8,975 bases of DNA from an uncultured Oscillospiraceae bacterium (lineage in GTDB: Bacteria > Bacillota > Clostridia > Oscillospirales > Oscillospiraceae), in the NCBI GenBank assembly GCA_905234005.1, contig CAJOFW010000050.1, positions 1 to 8,975 on the forward strand. The letters are read 5' to 3'. Made by a program: the position numbers and the translations under genes. The number at the start of each line of letters is the position of its first letter. Position 1 is the first letter of the stretch. The notes below the pieces were generated by a model that made no database searches, was not told where the DNA came from, and saw nothing but the letters and a program-made list of their open reading frames with translations. Shown here piece by piece: positions 1 to 5,910 of this stretch.

Positions 1-1178
1 TAGAGGCGCTGCGCGTACCCGCCCTGCCCGCCGCCCCCGGTTCGGTACGGCGGCGCGGACGATGGCGCGGACGATGGCGCGGACGGTGAAGCGGACGATT
101 GCCCGGACGGCGGCGCGTCCGCCGCGTCGGGACGGGTGGGCATGAGCTTTTTCTGCGTGCCGGGGGACAGCGTCATCTCGAGGGGGCCGTCCTCGCCGCG
201 CAGGGCGTTTTTCGCGGCGTAATAGACCGCGTCGAACACGCGCTTTTCGTGGGAGAACCGCACCTCGGCCTTGGTCGGGTGGACGTTCACGTCGACCGCG
301 CCGGGGCTGAGCGTGATATAGAGCACGCAGGCCGGGAAGCGCCCGGTGAGAAGGGTGTTTTTGTACGCCTGCTCGACCGCCGCCTGCATCGTCTGCGAGC
401 GGATGGAGCGGCCGTTGACGAAGAAAAACTGCATGGCCCGGCTGCCCCGGCCGGCGGCGGGCGACGACACGAAGCCCGTCACGGCGACGCCCTCGTTCTC
501 CCCGGCGGCGGGGAGCATGGACAGCGCGATATCCCGCCCGAGCAGGGCGTAGACGGCGGAGGCCGGTTTGCCGTCGCCGGAGGTGAAAAATTCCTCCTTC
601 CCGTCCCGGATGCAGCGGACGGACACGTCCGGCCTGCCGAGGGCGACACGCAGCGCGAGCTGCACGCAGTACGCGCTCTCGGCGCGGTCGGATTTCATGA
701 ATTTGAGCCGGGCCGGGGTGTTGTAGAAGAGCTCGCGCACGATGAACGTCGTGCCCGGCGGGCAGCCCTCGGGCCGCATGACGAGGATGTCGCCCCCGGC
801 GACCTCGACGCGGGTGCCGGCGTCGTCGCCGGGGCGGCGCGTCGTCAGCTCCACGCGGCTGACGGCGGAGATCGCCGCGAGCGCCTCGCCGCGAAAGCCC
901 ATCGTCTCGATGGCCTCGAGGCCGCGTTCGTCGCGGAGCTTCGACGTGGCGTGGCGTGCAAAGCAGGCGCCGGCGTCGTCCGGGGCCATGCCGCAGCCGT
1001 CGTCGGTGACGCGGATATAGACGGCCCCGCCGCCGCGCAGCTCCACGGTGATATTCTTCGCCCCGGCGTCGAGGGCGTTCTCCATAAGCTCCTTGATGAC
1101 GCTCCCGGGCCGCTCCACGACCTCGCCGGCGGCGATCATATCCGCGACGAGCGGAGAGAGGATGTTGATAACAGACAT
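1..1178 (-). CDS. mutL: DNA mismatch repair protein MutL (5' part, runs off left edge)
   Basis: MutL is the GHKL-type ATPase that couples MutS mismatch recognition to strand incision. Read on the minus strand from ATG at 1178, 392 codons are visible and no stop is reached, so the C-terminal dimerisation/endonuclease domain is off the window. Visible motifs: IAAGEVVERP at 15-24; KELMENALDAGA (29-40), with the ATPase base E30 and Mg-binding N34; DDGCGM (59-64); ARHATSKL (74-81); GFRGEAL (94-100); FYNTPARLKF (151-160); and NVHPTKAEVRF (298-308). Residues 350-392 are an S/A/P/G-rich linker, as expected between the MutL N- and C-terminal domains. The start is fixed by an AAGGAG site at 1188-1193, 9 nt upstream, and by the conserved N-terminus. 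It diverges from miaB rather than following mutS. Since no MutH is expected in Firmicutes, the missing C-terminus should carry the metal-dependent nuclease motif, but this cannot be seen here. Confidence 0.96.
   Translation of the reverse strand, partial: MSVINILSPLVADMIAAGEVVERPGSVIKELMENALDAGAKNITVELRGGGAVYIRVTDDGCGMAPDDAGACFARHATSKLRDERGLEAIETMGFRGEALAAISAVSRVELTTRRPGDDAGTRVEVAGGDILVMRPEGCPPGTTFIVRELFYNTPARLKFMKSDRAESAYCVQLALRVALGRPDVSVRCIRDGKEEFFTSGDGKPASAVYALLGRDIALSMLPAAGENEGVAVTGFVSSPAAGRGSRAMQFFFVNGRSIRSQTMQAAVEQAYKNTLLTGRFPACVLYITLSPGAVDVNVHPTKAEVRFSHEKRVFDAVYYAAKNALRGEDGPLEMTLSPGTQKKLMPTRPDAADAPPSGQSSASPSAPSSAPSSAPPYRTGGGGQGGYAQRL
52..111. repeat. 12-bp tandem repeat inside the mutL linker
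   Basis: Five head-to-tail 12-nt units of the type ggcgcggacgat lie at 52-63, 64-75, 76-87, 88-99 and 100-111. The first two are identical and the others carry substitutions. On the mutL strand they encode an S/A/P-rich tetrapeptide repeat (SSAP-like) in the flexible interdomain linker. The unit length keeps frame, so copy number can change without breaking the gene. Confidence 0.75.
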
Positions 1179-1253
1179 GGCGGCGGACTCCTTGAGGCAC
1201 GGTAAAATACGACGGGGCAGCGGCGTGGCTTCGGCGTCTTTTGGGTTACGCGG

Positions 1254-1282
1254 TTGATTATAACACAAAATGATGCTATATT
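1254..1282 (+). promoter_or_regulatory. Putative miaB-mutS promoter, extended -10
   Basis: TTGATT (1254-1259), a 17-bp spacer and TATATT (1277-1282), with TGC just before the -10 (1274-1276) making an extended -10 element. The predicted start is near 1289, leaving a leader of about 25 nt before the miaB ATG at 1315. The Shine-Dalgarno-like GAGGA is at 1305-1309. No other promoter is apparent before mutS, so this probably drives both genes. Confidence 0.6.
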
Positions 1283-1285
1283 AAA
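1257..1285 (-). promoter_or_regulatory. Putative mutL promoter
   Basis: On the minus strand a perfect TATAAT (-10) lies at 1262-1257. A weak -35 (TTTAAT, 1285-1280) sits 17 bp upstream. Transcription would start near 1250, about 70 nt before the mutL ATG. It overlaps the miaB promoter almost completely. The -10 is strong evidence; the -35 matches only 3 of 6 consensus positions. Confidence 0.5.
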
Positions 1286-1314
1286 GAGAAATAAACGCCT
1301 TTGCGAGGAATCCC

Positions 1315-2742
1315 ATGTACAAACGACAGGAAATCACCGCGGCGCAGCTCGACGCGCAGCGGGCGTACTGCGATATGATCCGCGCCGCGATCGCGCCGCG
1401 GCCCCATTTCGCCATGGTGGAGACATACGGCTGCCAGCAGAACGAATCCGACTCCGAGATTCTGCGCGGCTGGCTCATGGACTGCGGCTACAGCCTGACC
1501 GACGACGCGTCGCGGGCCGATATGATCGCCATCAACACCTGCGCCGTGCGCGAGCACGCCGAAAAGCGCGTGTTCGGCAACGTCGGCGCGCTCGTCCACA
1601 ACCGGGCGAAAAATCCCGACCTCATCGTCGCCGTCGGCGGCTGCATGACGCAGCAGGAGACCGTGAAGGAGAGGATACGCGAATCGTTCCGCATGGTCGA
1701 TCTTGTCTTCGGGCCGCACGAGGTGTGGCAGTTCCCGGAGCTTCTGTGGCGCACGATGGAGCGCCGGGGCCGGCGGGGAAACAGGAGCCGGCTGATCGCC
1801 GCGTCGCCGTCGGACGGCGTCGTCGCCGAGGGCCTGCCCCGGCAGCGTGACAGCGGCGTGAAGGCGTGGCTGTCGATCATGAACGGCTGCGACAACTTCT
1901 GCACCTACTGCATCGTGCCCCACGTCCGGGGCCGGGAGCGAAGCCGCCGCCCGGCCGACGTGCTCGCGGAGGCGGCGGCCCTCGCCGCGGCGGGGTACAG
2001 GGATATCACGCTGCTCGGCCAGAACGTGAACAGCTACGGCAAGGGCCTCGATGACGGCGTGGATTTTCCCGATCTTCTGCGGGCGGTGAACGCGATCGAC
2101 GGCGATTTTGTGATCCGGTTCATGACGAGCCACCCGAAGGACGCGACCGAAAAGCTCTTCCGCGCCATGGCCGAGAGCGAAAAATGCGCCCGCCACCTCC
2201 ACCTCCCGGCGCAGTCCGGCTCGGACAGGATCCTGAAGCTCATGAACCGGCACTACGACCGGAAAAAATACCTCGAGGCCGTCGCCCTCGCCCGGCGGTA
2301 TATGCCCGATCTCGTGCTCACGACGGATATCATCGTCGGCTTCCCCGGCGAGACGGAGGCGGATTTTGCCGAAACGCTCTCGCTGGTCGAGGAGGTGCGG
2401 TACGACGCGATGTTCACGTTCATCTACTCCCCCCGTACCGGCACCCCGGCGGCGGCGATGCCCGACCCGGTGTCACGGGCGGAGAAGCAGGTGTGGTTCG
2501 ACCGTCTGCTCGGGACGGCGAACGCGATCTCGGCGGAGAAGCACGCGGCCTACGTGGGCAAAACCGTCCGCGTCCTCATCGACGGCGAGACGAACGACCC
2601 GGCGCGCAATCTCTCCGCCCGCACGAAGGGAGGGCGTCTTGTCCACCTCGCCGGCGACCCGTCGCTGGTGGGAACGTTCGCCGACGCGAAAATCACCGCC
2701 AGCAGCACCTGGGCGCTGTTCGGCGAGACGGCGCGGCAATGA
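1315..2742 (+). CDS. miaB: tRNA (N6-isopentenyl adenosine(37)-C2)-methylthiotransferase MiaB
   Basis: MiaB is a cytosolic radical-SAM enzyme that adds a methylthio group to i6A37 in tRNAs reading UNN codons, giving ms2i6A. The 475-residue protein has the full family layout. The N-terminal UPF0004 domain has its three cluster cysteines: C40 in ETYGCQQNESDSE, C76 in INTCAVREHAEKR and C110 in GGCMTQQ. The radical-SAM CxxxCxxC motif is in NGCDNFCTYC (C192, C196, C199). The segments QSGSDRILKLMNR (from 300) and VGFPGET (341-347) are also family-typical. A C-terminal TRAM domain covers about 409-471 and ends in the family-like TASSTWALFGE. The length is normal for MiaB. The start at 1315 has GAGGA 5 nt upstream; about 30 residues of extension precede the conserved core, which is usual. 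It is followed after 51 bp by mutS, the common Firmicutes order. Confidence 0.95.
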   Translation: MYKRQEITAAQLDAQRAYCDMIRAAIAPRPHFAMVETYGCQQNESDSEILRGWLMDCGYSLTDDASRADMIAINTCAVREHAEKRVFGNVGALVHNRAKNPDLIVAVGGCMTQQETVKERIRESFRMVDLVFGPHEVWQFPELLWRTMERRGRRGNRSRLIAASPSDGVVAEGLPRQRDSGVKAWLSIMNGCDNFCTYCIVPHVRGRERSRRPADVLAEAAALAAAGYRDITLLGQNVNSYGKGLDDGVDFPDLLRAVNAIDGDFVIRFMTSHPKDATEKLFRAMAESEKCARHLHLPAQSGSDRILKLMNRHYDRKKYLEAVALARRYMPDLVLTTDIIVGFPGETEADFAETLSLVEEVRYDAMFTFIYSPRTGTPAAAMPDPVSRAEKQVWFDRLLGTANAISAEKHAAYVGKTVRVLIDGETNDPARNLSARTKGGRLVHLAGDPSLVGTFADAKITASSTWALFGETARQ

Positions 2743-2793
2743 CCCCCCGGCGAAAGCGAAACCGCAAAACCCGTACAGAAAGAGAGTGAACGC

Positions 2794-5382
2794 ATGGCTG
2801 AGCTTACGCCCATGAAGAAGCAGTATTACGAAATCAAGGCGCAGTGTCCGGACTGCCTGCTCTTTTTCCGGCTGGGCGATTTCTATGAGATGTTCGACGA
2901 CGACGCCCGCACCGTCTCGCGGGAGCTGGATCTCACGCTCACGACGCGTGACCGGGGCAAGCCCGAGGAGGAGCGGACGCCGATGTGCGGCGTGCCGTAC
3001 CACTCGAGCGAGGCGTACATCGCCCGGCTCATCGAGAAGGGCTACAAGGTCGCCATCTGCGAGCAGCTCGAGGATCCCGCCGCGGCGGCGGGCATCGTCG
3101 AACGCGGCGTCATCCGCATCGTCACCCCCGGCACCGTGACGGAGAGCTCCATGCTCGTGGAGAACCGGTCGAATTACCTCGCGGCCGTATGGCTCGGCGG
3201 GGACGGCGGCGCGGCGGCGTTCTGCGACGTCTCCACCGGCGAGTTCTGCGTCAGCGAGTTTTCGGACGACGCCGCGACGCACATCATAAACGAGCTGGGC
3301 AGGTTTTCGCCCCGTGAGGCGGTGCTGTCCGCCGGGGCGATGGAAAGCCCGGAGCTGACGGCGTTTCTGAAGCGCATAGACTGTCTCTCGGACGACGGCG
3401 CGGCCCGGTTCGGCGAGGCGGCGTGCGAGGCGCTTGTGTGGGAGCGGTTCGGCGAGCACGCGTCGCCCGGACAGACGCTGGCGGCGGGGGCGCTTTTGTC
3501 GTACATCATCGAGACGCAGAAATGCGACCTGTCCCACATCCGCACCCTCGACCGCTTCGGCGAGGGGCGGTATATGGAGCTTGACTACACGACCCGCCGC
3601 AGCCTCGAGCTGACGCAGAACCTGCGCACCGGCGACAAACGCGGCAGTCTCCTGTGGGTGCTCGACCGGACGAAGACGCCGATGGGCGGGCGGCTGCTGC
3701 GGTCGTGGGCGGAGAGGCCGCTTTTGAACCCGACGGCGATCCGCCGCCGTCTCGCCGCCGTCGGCGAGCTGAAGGACGACCCGGTCACACGGGCGGAGCT
3801 TCTCGTGACGCTGCACGAGATCGGCGATATGCAGCGCCTTCTGAGCCGCTGCGTCTACGGCACCGCGAACGGCCGCGACCTCCTCGCCCTCGGGATGTAT
3901 TTCGGCTGCCTGCCCCGGCTCACGGAGCTTCTCGCGCCCGCGCAGTCGGCGCTGCTGAAAAAGGCGGCGGGCATGGACACGCTCAACGACCTCCATGACG
4001 ATATCCTGCGTATCATCTGCGACAAGCCGCCGTTTTCGGTTCGGGAGGGCGGCATCCTCCGCGAGGGCGCAAACGAGGAGGTCGACTACCTCCGCTCCGT
4101 CCGGGACAACGGCGCGCAGATGATCCTCGACCTCGAGGCGAGGGAGCGCGAGCGCACCGGCATCAAGAAGCTCAAGGTCGGGTACAACAAGGTCTTCGGC
4201 TACTACATCGACGTGCCCCGCTCCCTCGGGGACGTGGCCCTGCCCGCCGAGTACATCCGCAAGCAGACGCTCGTGTCAAACGAGCGCTACTTCACGCCGG
4301 AGCTGAAGGAGCTGGAGAGCACGCTGCTGTCTGCCCGGGACCGCATCGGGGAGCTGGAGTATAAGATCTTCAGCGAGCTGCGCGACCGCGTCGCGGCGCA
4401 GGTGGAGCGCATACAGGCGGCGGCGGCGTCGGTCGCCGGGCTGGACGCGGTCTGCTCGCTCGCGGAGGTCGCCGCCCGGAACGGCTACGTCATGCCCGAG
4501 ATCGATATGTCCCGCGTCATCGACATCCGGGAGGGCCGTCACCCGGTCGTGGAGGCCGCGCAGAGCGACGCGCTGTTCGTGCCGAACGACACGTTTCTGA
4601 ACGACGGCGGCGACCGCGTCGCGATCATCACCGGCCCGAACATGGCCGGCAAATCGACGTATATGCGCCAGACGGCGCTGATCGTGCTGATGGCGCAGAT
4701 GGGCAGCTTCGTCCCGGCGAAAAGCGCCGTGATCGGCGTCGTCGACCGCGTGTTCACCCGCATCGGCGCGTCCGACGACCTCGCCAGCGGGCAGTCCACG
4801 TTCATGGTGGAGATGGCCGAGATGGCGAACATCCTCCGCCACGCCACGGGCGCGTCGCTGCTGATCCTCGACGAGATCGGCCGGGGCACCTCGACGTTCG
4901 ACGGCATGGCGATCGCCCGGGCGATGCTCGAATACTGCGCCGATAAGCGGCGGCTCGGGGCGCGGACGATGTTCGCGACGCATTACCACGAGCTGTCCGT
5001 GCTCGAGGGCGCGCTCGACGGCGTGAAGAACTACAACATCACGGCGAAAAAGCAGGCGGGCGCGCTGATCTTCCTGCGCAAGATCGTACCCGGCAGCGCC
5101 GACGACAGCTACGGCATCGAGGTGGCAAAGCTCGCCGGCGTGCCCGACGCGGTCGTGAAGAAGGCGAAGCTCTACCTCGCCGAGCTGGAATCGGGCCGCG
5201 CCGCCGCGTCCGACGCCGCCCCGGCCCCGGCTCCGTCCCCGGCGGACGGGCAGGTGACGATGCTCGACATGGCGGGCAGCGCCCTCGCGTCGGAGCTTGA
5301 CCGCGTCGACCCGAACACGCTGACCCCGCTCGAGGCGCTGAACCTGATCTACCGCCTCAAAAAAATCGCCGCCGGCGGATAA
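2794..5382 (+). CDS. mutS: DNA mismatch repair protein MutS
   Basis: MutS dimers recognise mispairs and small loops and recruit MutL in an ATP-dependent clamp state. At 862 aa the length is normal. The mismatch-reading F-x-E is in GDFYEMF (F30, E32) of domain I, followed by TPMCGVPYH. The ATPase domain has Walker A GPNMAGKST (614-622), the SGQSTFMVEM signature, Walker B LLILDEIGRGTSTFDG with D693/E694, and the FATHYHEL switch (H730, H732). The C-terminus carries a disordered A/P/S stretch and then QVTMLD (820-825), a plausible beta-clamp binding motif. The family-typical helical tail TPLEALNLIYRLKK closes the protein. The start ATG at 2794 has only a modest GAGAG Shine-Dalgarno at 2781-2785, but MAELTPMKKQYYEIK is the expected N-terminus. 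Probably co-transcribed with miaB (51-bp gap, no terminator). The partner gene mutL is divergent, across miaB. Confidence 0.97.
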   Translation: MAELTPMKKQYYEIKAQCPDCLLFFRLGDFYEMFDDDARTVSRELDLTLTTRDRGKPEEERTPMCGVPYHSSEAYIARLIEKGYKVAICEQLEDPAAAAGIVERGVIRIVTPGTVTESSMLVENRSNYLAAVWLGGDGGAAAFCDVSTGEFCVSEFSDDAATHIINELGRFSPREAVLSAGAMESPELTAFLKRIDCLSDDGAARFGEAACEALVWERFGEHASPGQTLAAGALLSYIIETQKCDLSHIRTLDRFGEGRYMELDYTTRRSLELTQNLRTGDKRGSLLWVLDRTKTPMGGRLLRSWAERPLLNPTAIRRRLAAVGELKDDPVTRAELLVTLHEIGDMQRLLSRCVYGTANGRDLLALGMYFGCLPRLTELLAPAQSALLKKAAGMDTLNDLHDDILRIICDKPPFSVREGGILREGANEEVDYLRSVRDNGAQMILDLEARERERTGIKKLKVGYNKVFGYYIDVPRSLGDVALPAEYIRKQTLVSNERYFTPELKELESTLLSARDRIGELEYKIFSELRDRVAAQVERIQAAAASVAGLDAVCSLAEVAARNGYVMPEIDMSRVIDIREGRHPVVEAAQSDALFVPNDTFLNDGGDRVAIITGPNMAGKSTYMRQTALIVLMAQMGSFVPAKSAVIGVVDRVFTRIGASDDLASGQSTFMVEMAEMANILRHATGASLLILDEIGRGTSTFDGMAIARAMLEYCADKRRLGARTMFATHYHELSVLEGALDGVKNYNITAKKQAGALIFLRKIVPGSADDSYGIEVAKLAGVPDAVVKKAKLYLAELESGRAAASDAAPAPAPSPADGQVTMLDMAGSALASELDRVDPNTLTPLEALNLIYRLKKIAAGG

Positions 5383-5398
5383 ACCGGGCGGCGGCGAT
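5365..5398 (+). other. Hairpin spanning the mutS stop codon
   Basis: ATCGCCGCCG (5365-5374) pairs with CGGCGGCGAT (5389-5398), a 10-bp GC-rich stem with a 14-nt loop that contains the TAA stop. There is no T-tract after it, so it is not a canonical terminator. It could stabilise the mutS 3' end, or it may be a by-product of GC-rich sequence. Confidence 0.4.
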
Positions 5399-5426
5399 GG
5401 ACGGATTACGACGGATATACTATAAT
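5398..5426 (+). promoter_or_regulatory. Putative sigma-A promoter just after mutS
   Basis: A perfect TATAAT at 5421-5426, with TGGACG (4 of 6 to consensus) 17 bp upstream at 5398-5403. Predicted start near 5432. No plausible coding gene lies between it and the terminator at 5504-5540, so its product would be a short RNA of about 110 nt. Confidence 0.45.
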
Positions 5427-5431
5427 AAAAA

Positions 5432-5540
5432 CGCCCCCGCAAGGGGACGGAGGGACGATACCATAACGGCAAAGCGGTTTTCCGACAATACGCCGCCGCG
5501 CAGAAAAATCGCCGCCGACGGCTGGTCGGCGGCTGTTTTT
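5432..5540 (+). ncRNA. Candidate small RNA (about 110 nt) between mutS and the peptide locus
   Basis: Bounded by a promoter-like element (TATAAT, 5421-5426) and an intrinsic terminator ending in TTTTT at 5536-5540. It begins with a CCCC-GCAA-GGGG tetraloop hairpin (5435-5446). It contains GTTTTCCGACA (5477-5487), which is repeated exactly at 5799-5809. It is therefore complementary to the predicted 5' end of the antisense RNA described below. No open reading frame with a ribosome binding site was seen. No known RNA family is recognised. It could instead be only the 3' UTR of mutS. Confidence 0.3.
5504..5540. terminator. Bidirectional intrinsic terminator
   Basis: A perfect 9-bp GC stem, GCCGCCGAC (5511-5519) with GTCGGCGGC (5525-5533) around a 5-nt loop, is flanked by AAAAA (5504-5508) and TTTTT (5536-5540). 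It therefore has a U-tract in either direction. On plus it would end the mutS transcript or the candidate small RNA. On minus it would end RNA coming from the antisense promoter at 5818-5846 and protect mutS from antisense reading. Confidence 0.8.
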
Positions 5541-5541
5541 G

Positions 5542-5570
5542 TTGCGTTTTGGCGATAGATGGGTTATACT
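5542..5570 (+). promoter_or_regulatory. Putative promoter of the small peptide gene
   Basis: TATACT (5565-5570, 5 of 6 to consensus) with TTGCGT (3 of 6) 17 bp upstream at 5542-5547. The predicted start is near 5577, giving a leader of about 85 nt before the ATG at 5662. It lies immediately after the terminator, so the peptide gene should be an independent unit. It is clearly weaker than the opposing antisense promoter. Confidence 0.5.
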
Positions 5571-5596
5571 GTCTGCGGTGCTGTTGGATCAAAAAG

Positions 5597-5656
5597 CGGT
5601 CAGCCCTCTTGACGGAGGGCAGCTTCCTGCCCTCCGATCCTATGAGAGGGGGGCTG
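5597..5656 (+). promoter_or_regulatory. Structured leader that can hide the ribosome binding site
   Basis: A perfect 10-bp hairpin, CGGAGGGCAG (5613-5622) with CTGCCCTCCG (5627-5636) and loop CTTC, sits inside a longer pairing of CAGCCCTCTT (5601-5610) with AGGGGGGCTG (5647-5656; 8 Watson-Crick plus 2 G-U pairs). The 3' arm covers the purine-rich Shine-Dalgarno (AGAGGGGGG, 5645-5653). In this fold the small peptide would not be translated. An alternative pairs GGGCAGC (5617-5623) with GCTGCCC (5653-5659), excluding the first fold. The pairings are read directly from sequence; the regulatory role is inferred. Confidence 0.55.
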
Positions 5657-5661
5657 CCCAT

Positions 5662-5742
5662 ATGACTACATCAGAGTTATTCCAATTCTGTTTGGTTATT
5701 ATAGGCGTAATCGGCCTGGTTATTCAGGCGAGAAAGAAGTGA
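5662..5742 (+). CDS. Small single-span membrane peptide, candidate type I toxin (holin-like/TxpA-like)
   Basis: A 26-residue peptide: a polar N-terminus MTTSE, a hydrophobic helix from about L6 to A23 (FCLVIIGVIGLV core, with Q8 and Q22 at the edges), and a basic RKK tail. This plan fits the small membrane toxins of Firmicutes type I systems (TxpA/BsrG and the 'putative holin-like toxin' group), whose members often begin MTT/MTx-E. Toxins of that kind insert in the cytoplasmic membrane and depolarise it or disturb the envelope. The ATG at 5662 has AGAGGGGGG 8 nt upstream. The frame is open back to a TTG at 5539, but that part lacks a ribosome binding site and is leader RNA. Base composition is about 40% GC, with tta, ata and aga codons, unlike the GC-rich neighbours, which suggests separate origin. 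An antisense promoter downstream supports the toxin reading. It could also be a membrane peptide of another kind; no activity is shown by sequence alone. Confidence 0.7.
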   Translation: MTTSELFQFCLVIIGVIGLVIQARKK

Positions 5743-5817
5743 CCGCCGGCTCCCTGCAAGCAGCGGCGGATCATTTCGCTGACACTTAAGGGCTGACCGT
5801 TTTCCGACAGCACTTTT

Positions 5818-5846
5818 ATTATAACCGCCGCGAGCCGATTTGTCAA
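5818..5846 (-). promoter_or_regulatory. Perfect-consensus sigma-A promoter, antisense to the peptide gene
   Basis: On the minus strand: TTGACA (5846-5841), a 17-bp spacer, then TATAAT (5823-5818). All 12 hexamer positions match consensus at optimal spacing, which is rare and predicts strong constitutive transcription. It points at the peptide gene 76 bp away and away from the Amidase_6 gene, and no minus-strand protein gene lies downstream before mutS. Confidence 0.85.
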
Positions 5847-5910
5847 CAAAAACCCGCACGCACCGCGCCGCCCCCGTCTGCGTAGGATGATGCACAAGGG
5901 AGCTGATCGC

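Larger units (their letters stand above)
5597..5799. repeat. 11-bp inverted repeat flanking the peptide gene
   Basis: CGGTCAGCCCT at 5597-5607 and its exact reverse complement AGGGCTGACCG at 5789-5799. In the peptide mRNA these would let the 5' leader pair with the 3' region. On the other strand the same 11 nt appear near the 5' end of the antisense RNA. Confidence 0.7.
5504..5811 (-). ncRNA. Candidate antisense RNA (type I antitoxin) to the small peptide gene
   Basis: Expected from the consensus minus-strand promoter at 5818-5846, with a start near 5811 and transcription toward the peptide gene. It would overlap the peptide's 3' UTR, coding region and leader. The 3' end is not certain. The strong bidirectional terminator at 5504-5540 gives an RNA of about 300 nt. 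A shorter end could occur at the TTTTT that follows the leader hairpin on this strand (5595-5591). No coding frame on this strand is convincing here. Convergent, 3'-overlapping layout with the stronger promoter on the antisense side is the arrangement known for TxpA/RatA-type pairs. Boundaries are inferred. Confidence 0.5.

Noticed and set aside
99..1205. Long plus-strand open frame of 368 codons across mutL.
   Set aside because: Shadow of mutL: R/G/A/H-rich low-complexity product with no family motifs, while the minus strand gives clear MutL motifs over the same bases.
1315..1329. MiaB begins MYKRQ, close to the VYKRQ artefact made when a transposase sequencing adapter is translated.
   Set aside because: The DNA (atgtacaaacgacag) differs from the adapter at several positions, a ribosome binding site precedes it, and the frame continues into true MiaB sequence.
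2473..3996. Long minus-strand open frame (507 codons) across miaB/mutS, and a similar one at 4276-5661.
   Set aside because: Both are arginine/glycine/alanine-rich mirror frames caused by high-GC codon bias; the plus strand encodes well-conserved MiaB and MutS there.
5365..5398. Hairpin over the mutS stop as the mutS terminator.
   Set aside because: No T-tract follows it; the hairpin at 5504-5540 is a much better terminator.
5539..5661. A 41-codon N-terminal extension of the small peptide from TTG at 5539.
   Set aside because: No ribosome binding site before 5539, the codons overlap the promoter and the leader hairpin, and the peptide from ATG 5662 is complete with its own Shine-Dalgarno.
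5887..5910. Start of the Amidase_6 protein at the tandem ATGs 5887/5890.
   Set aside because: No suitable ribosome binding site before them, whereas ATG 5911 has AAGGGAG at good spacing and begins just before the conserved domain.
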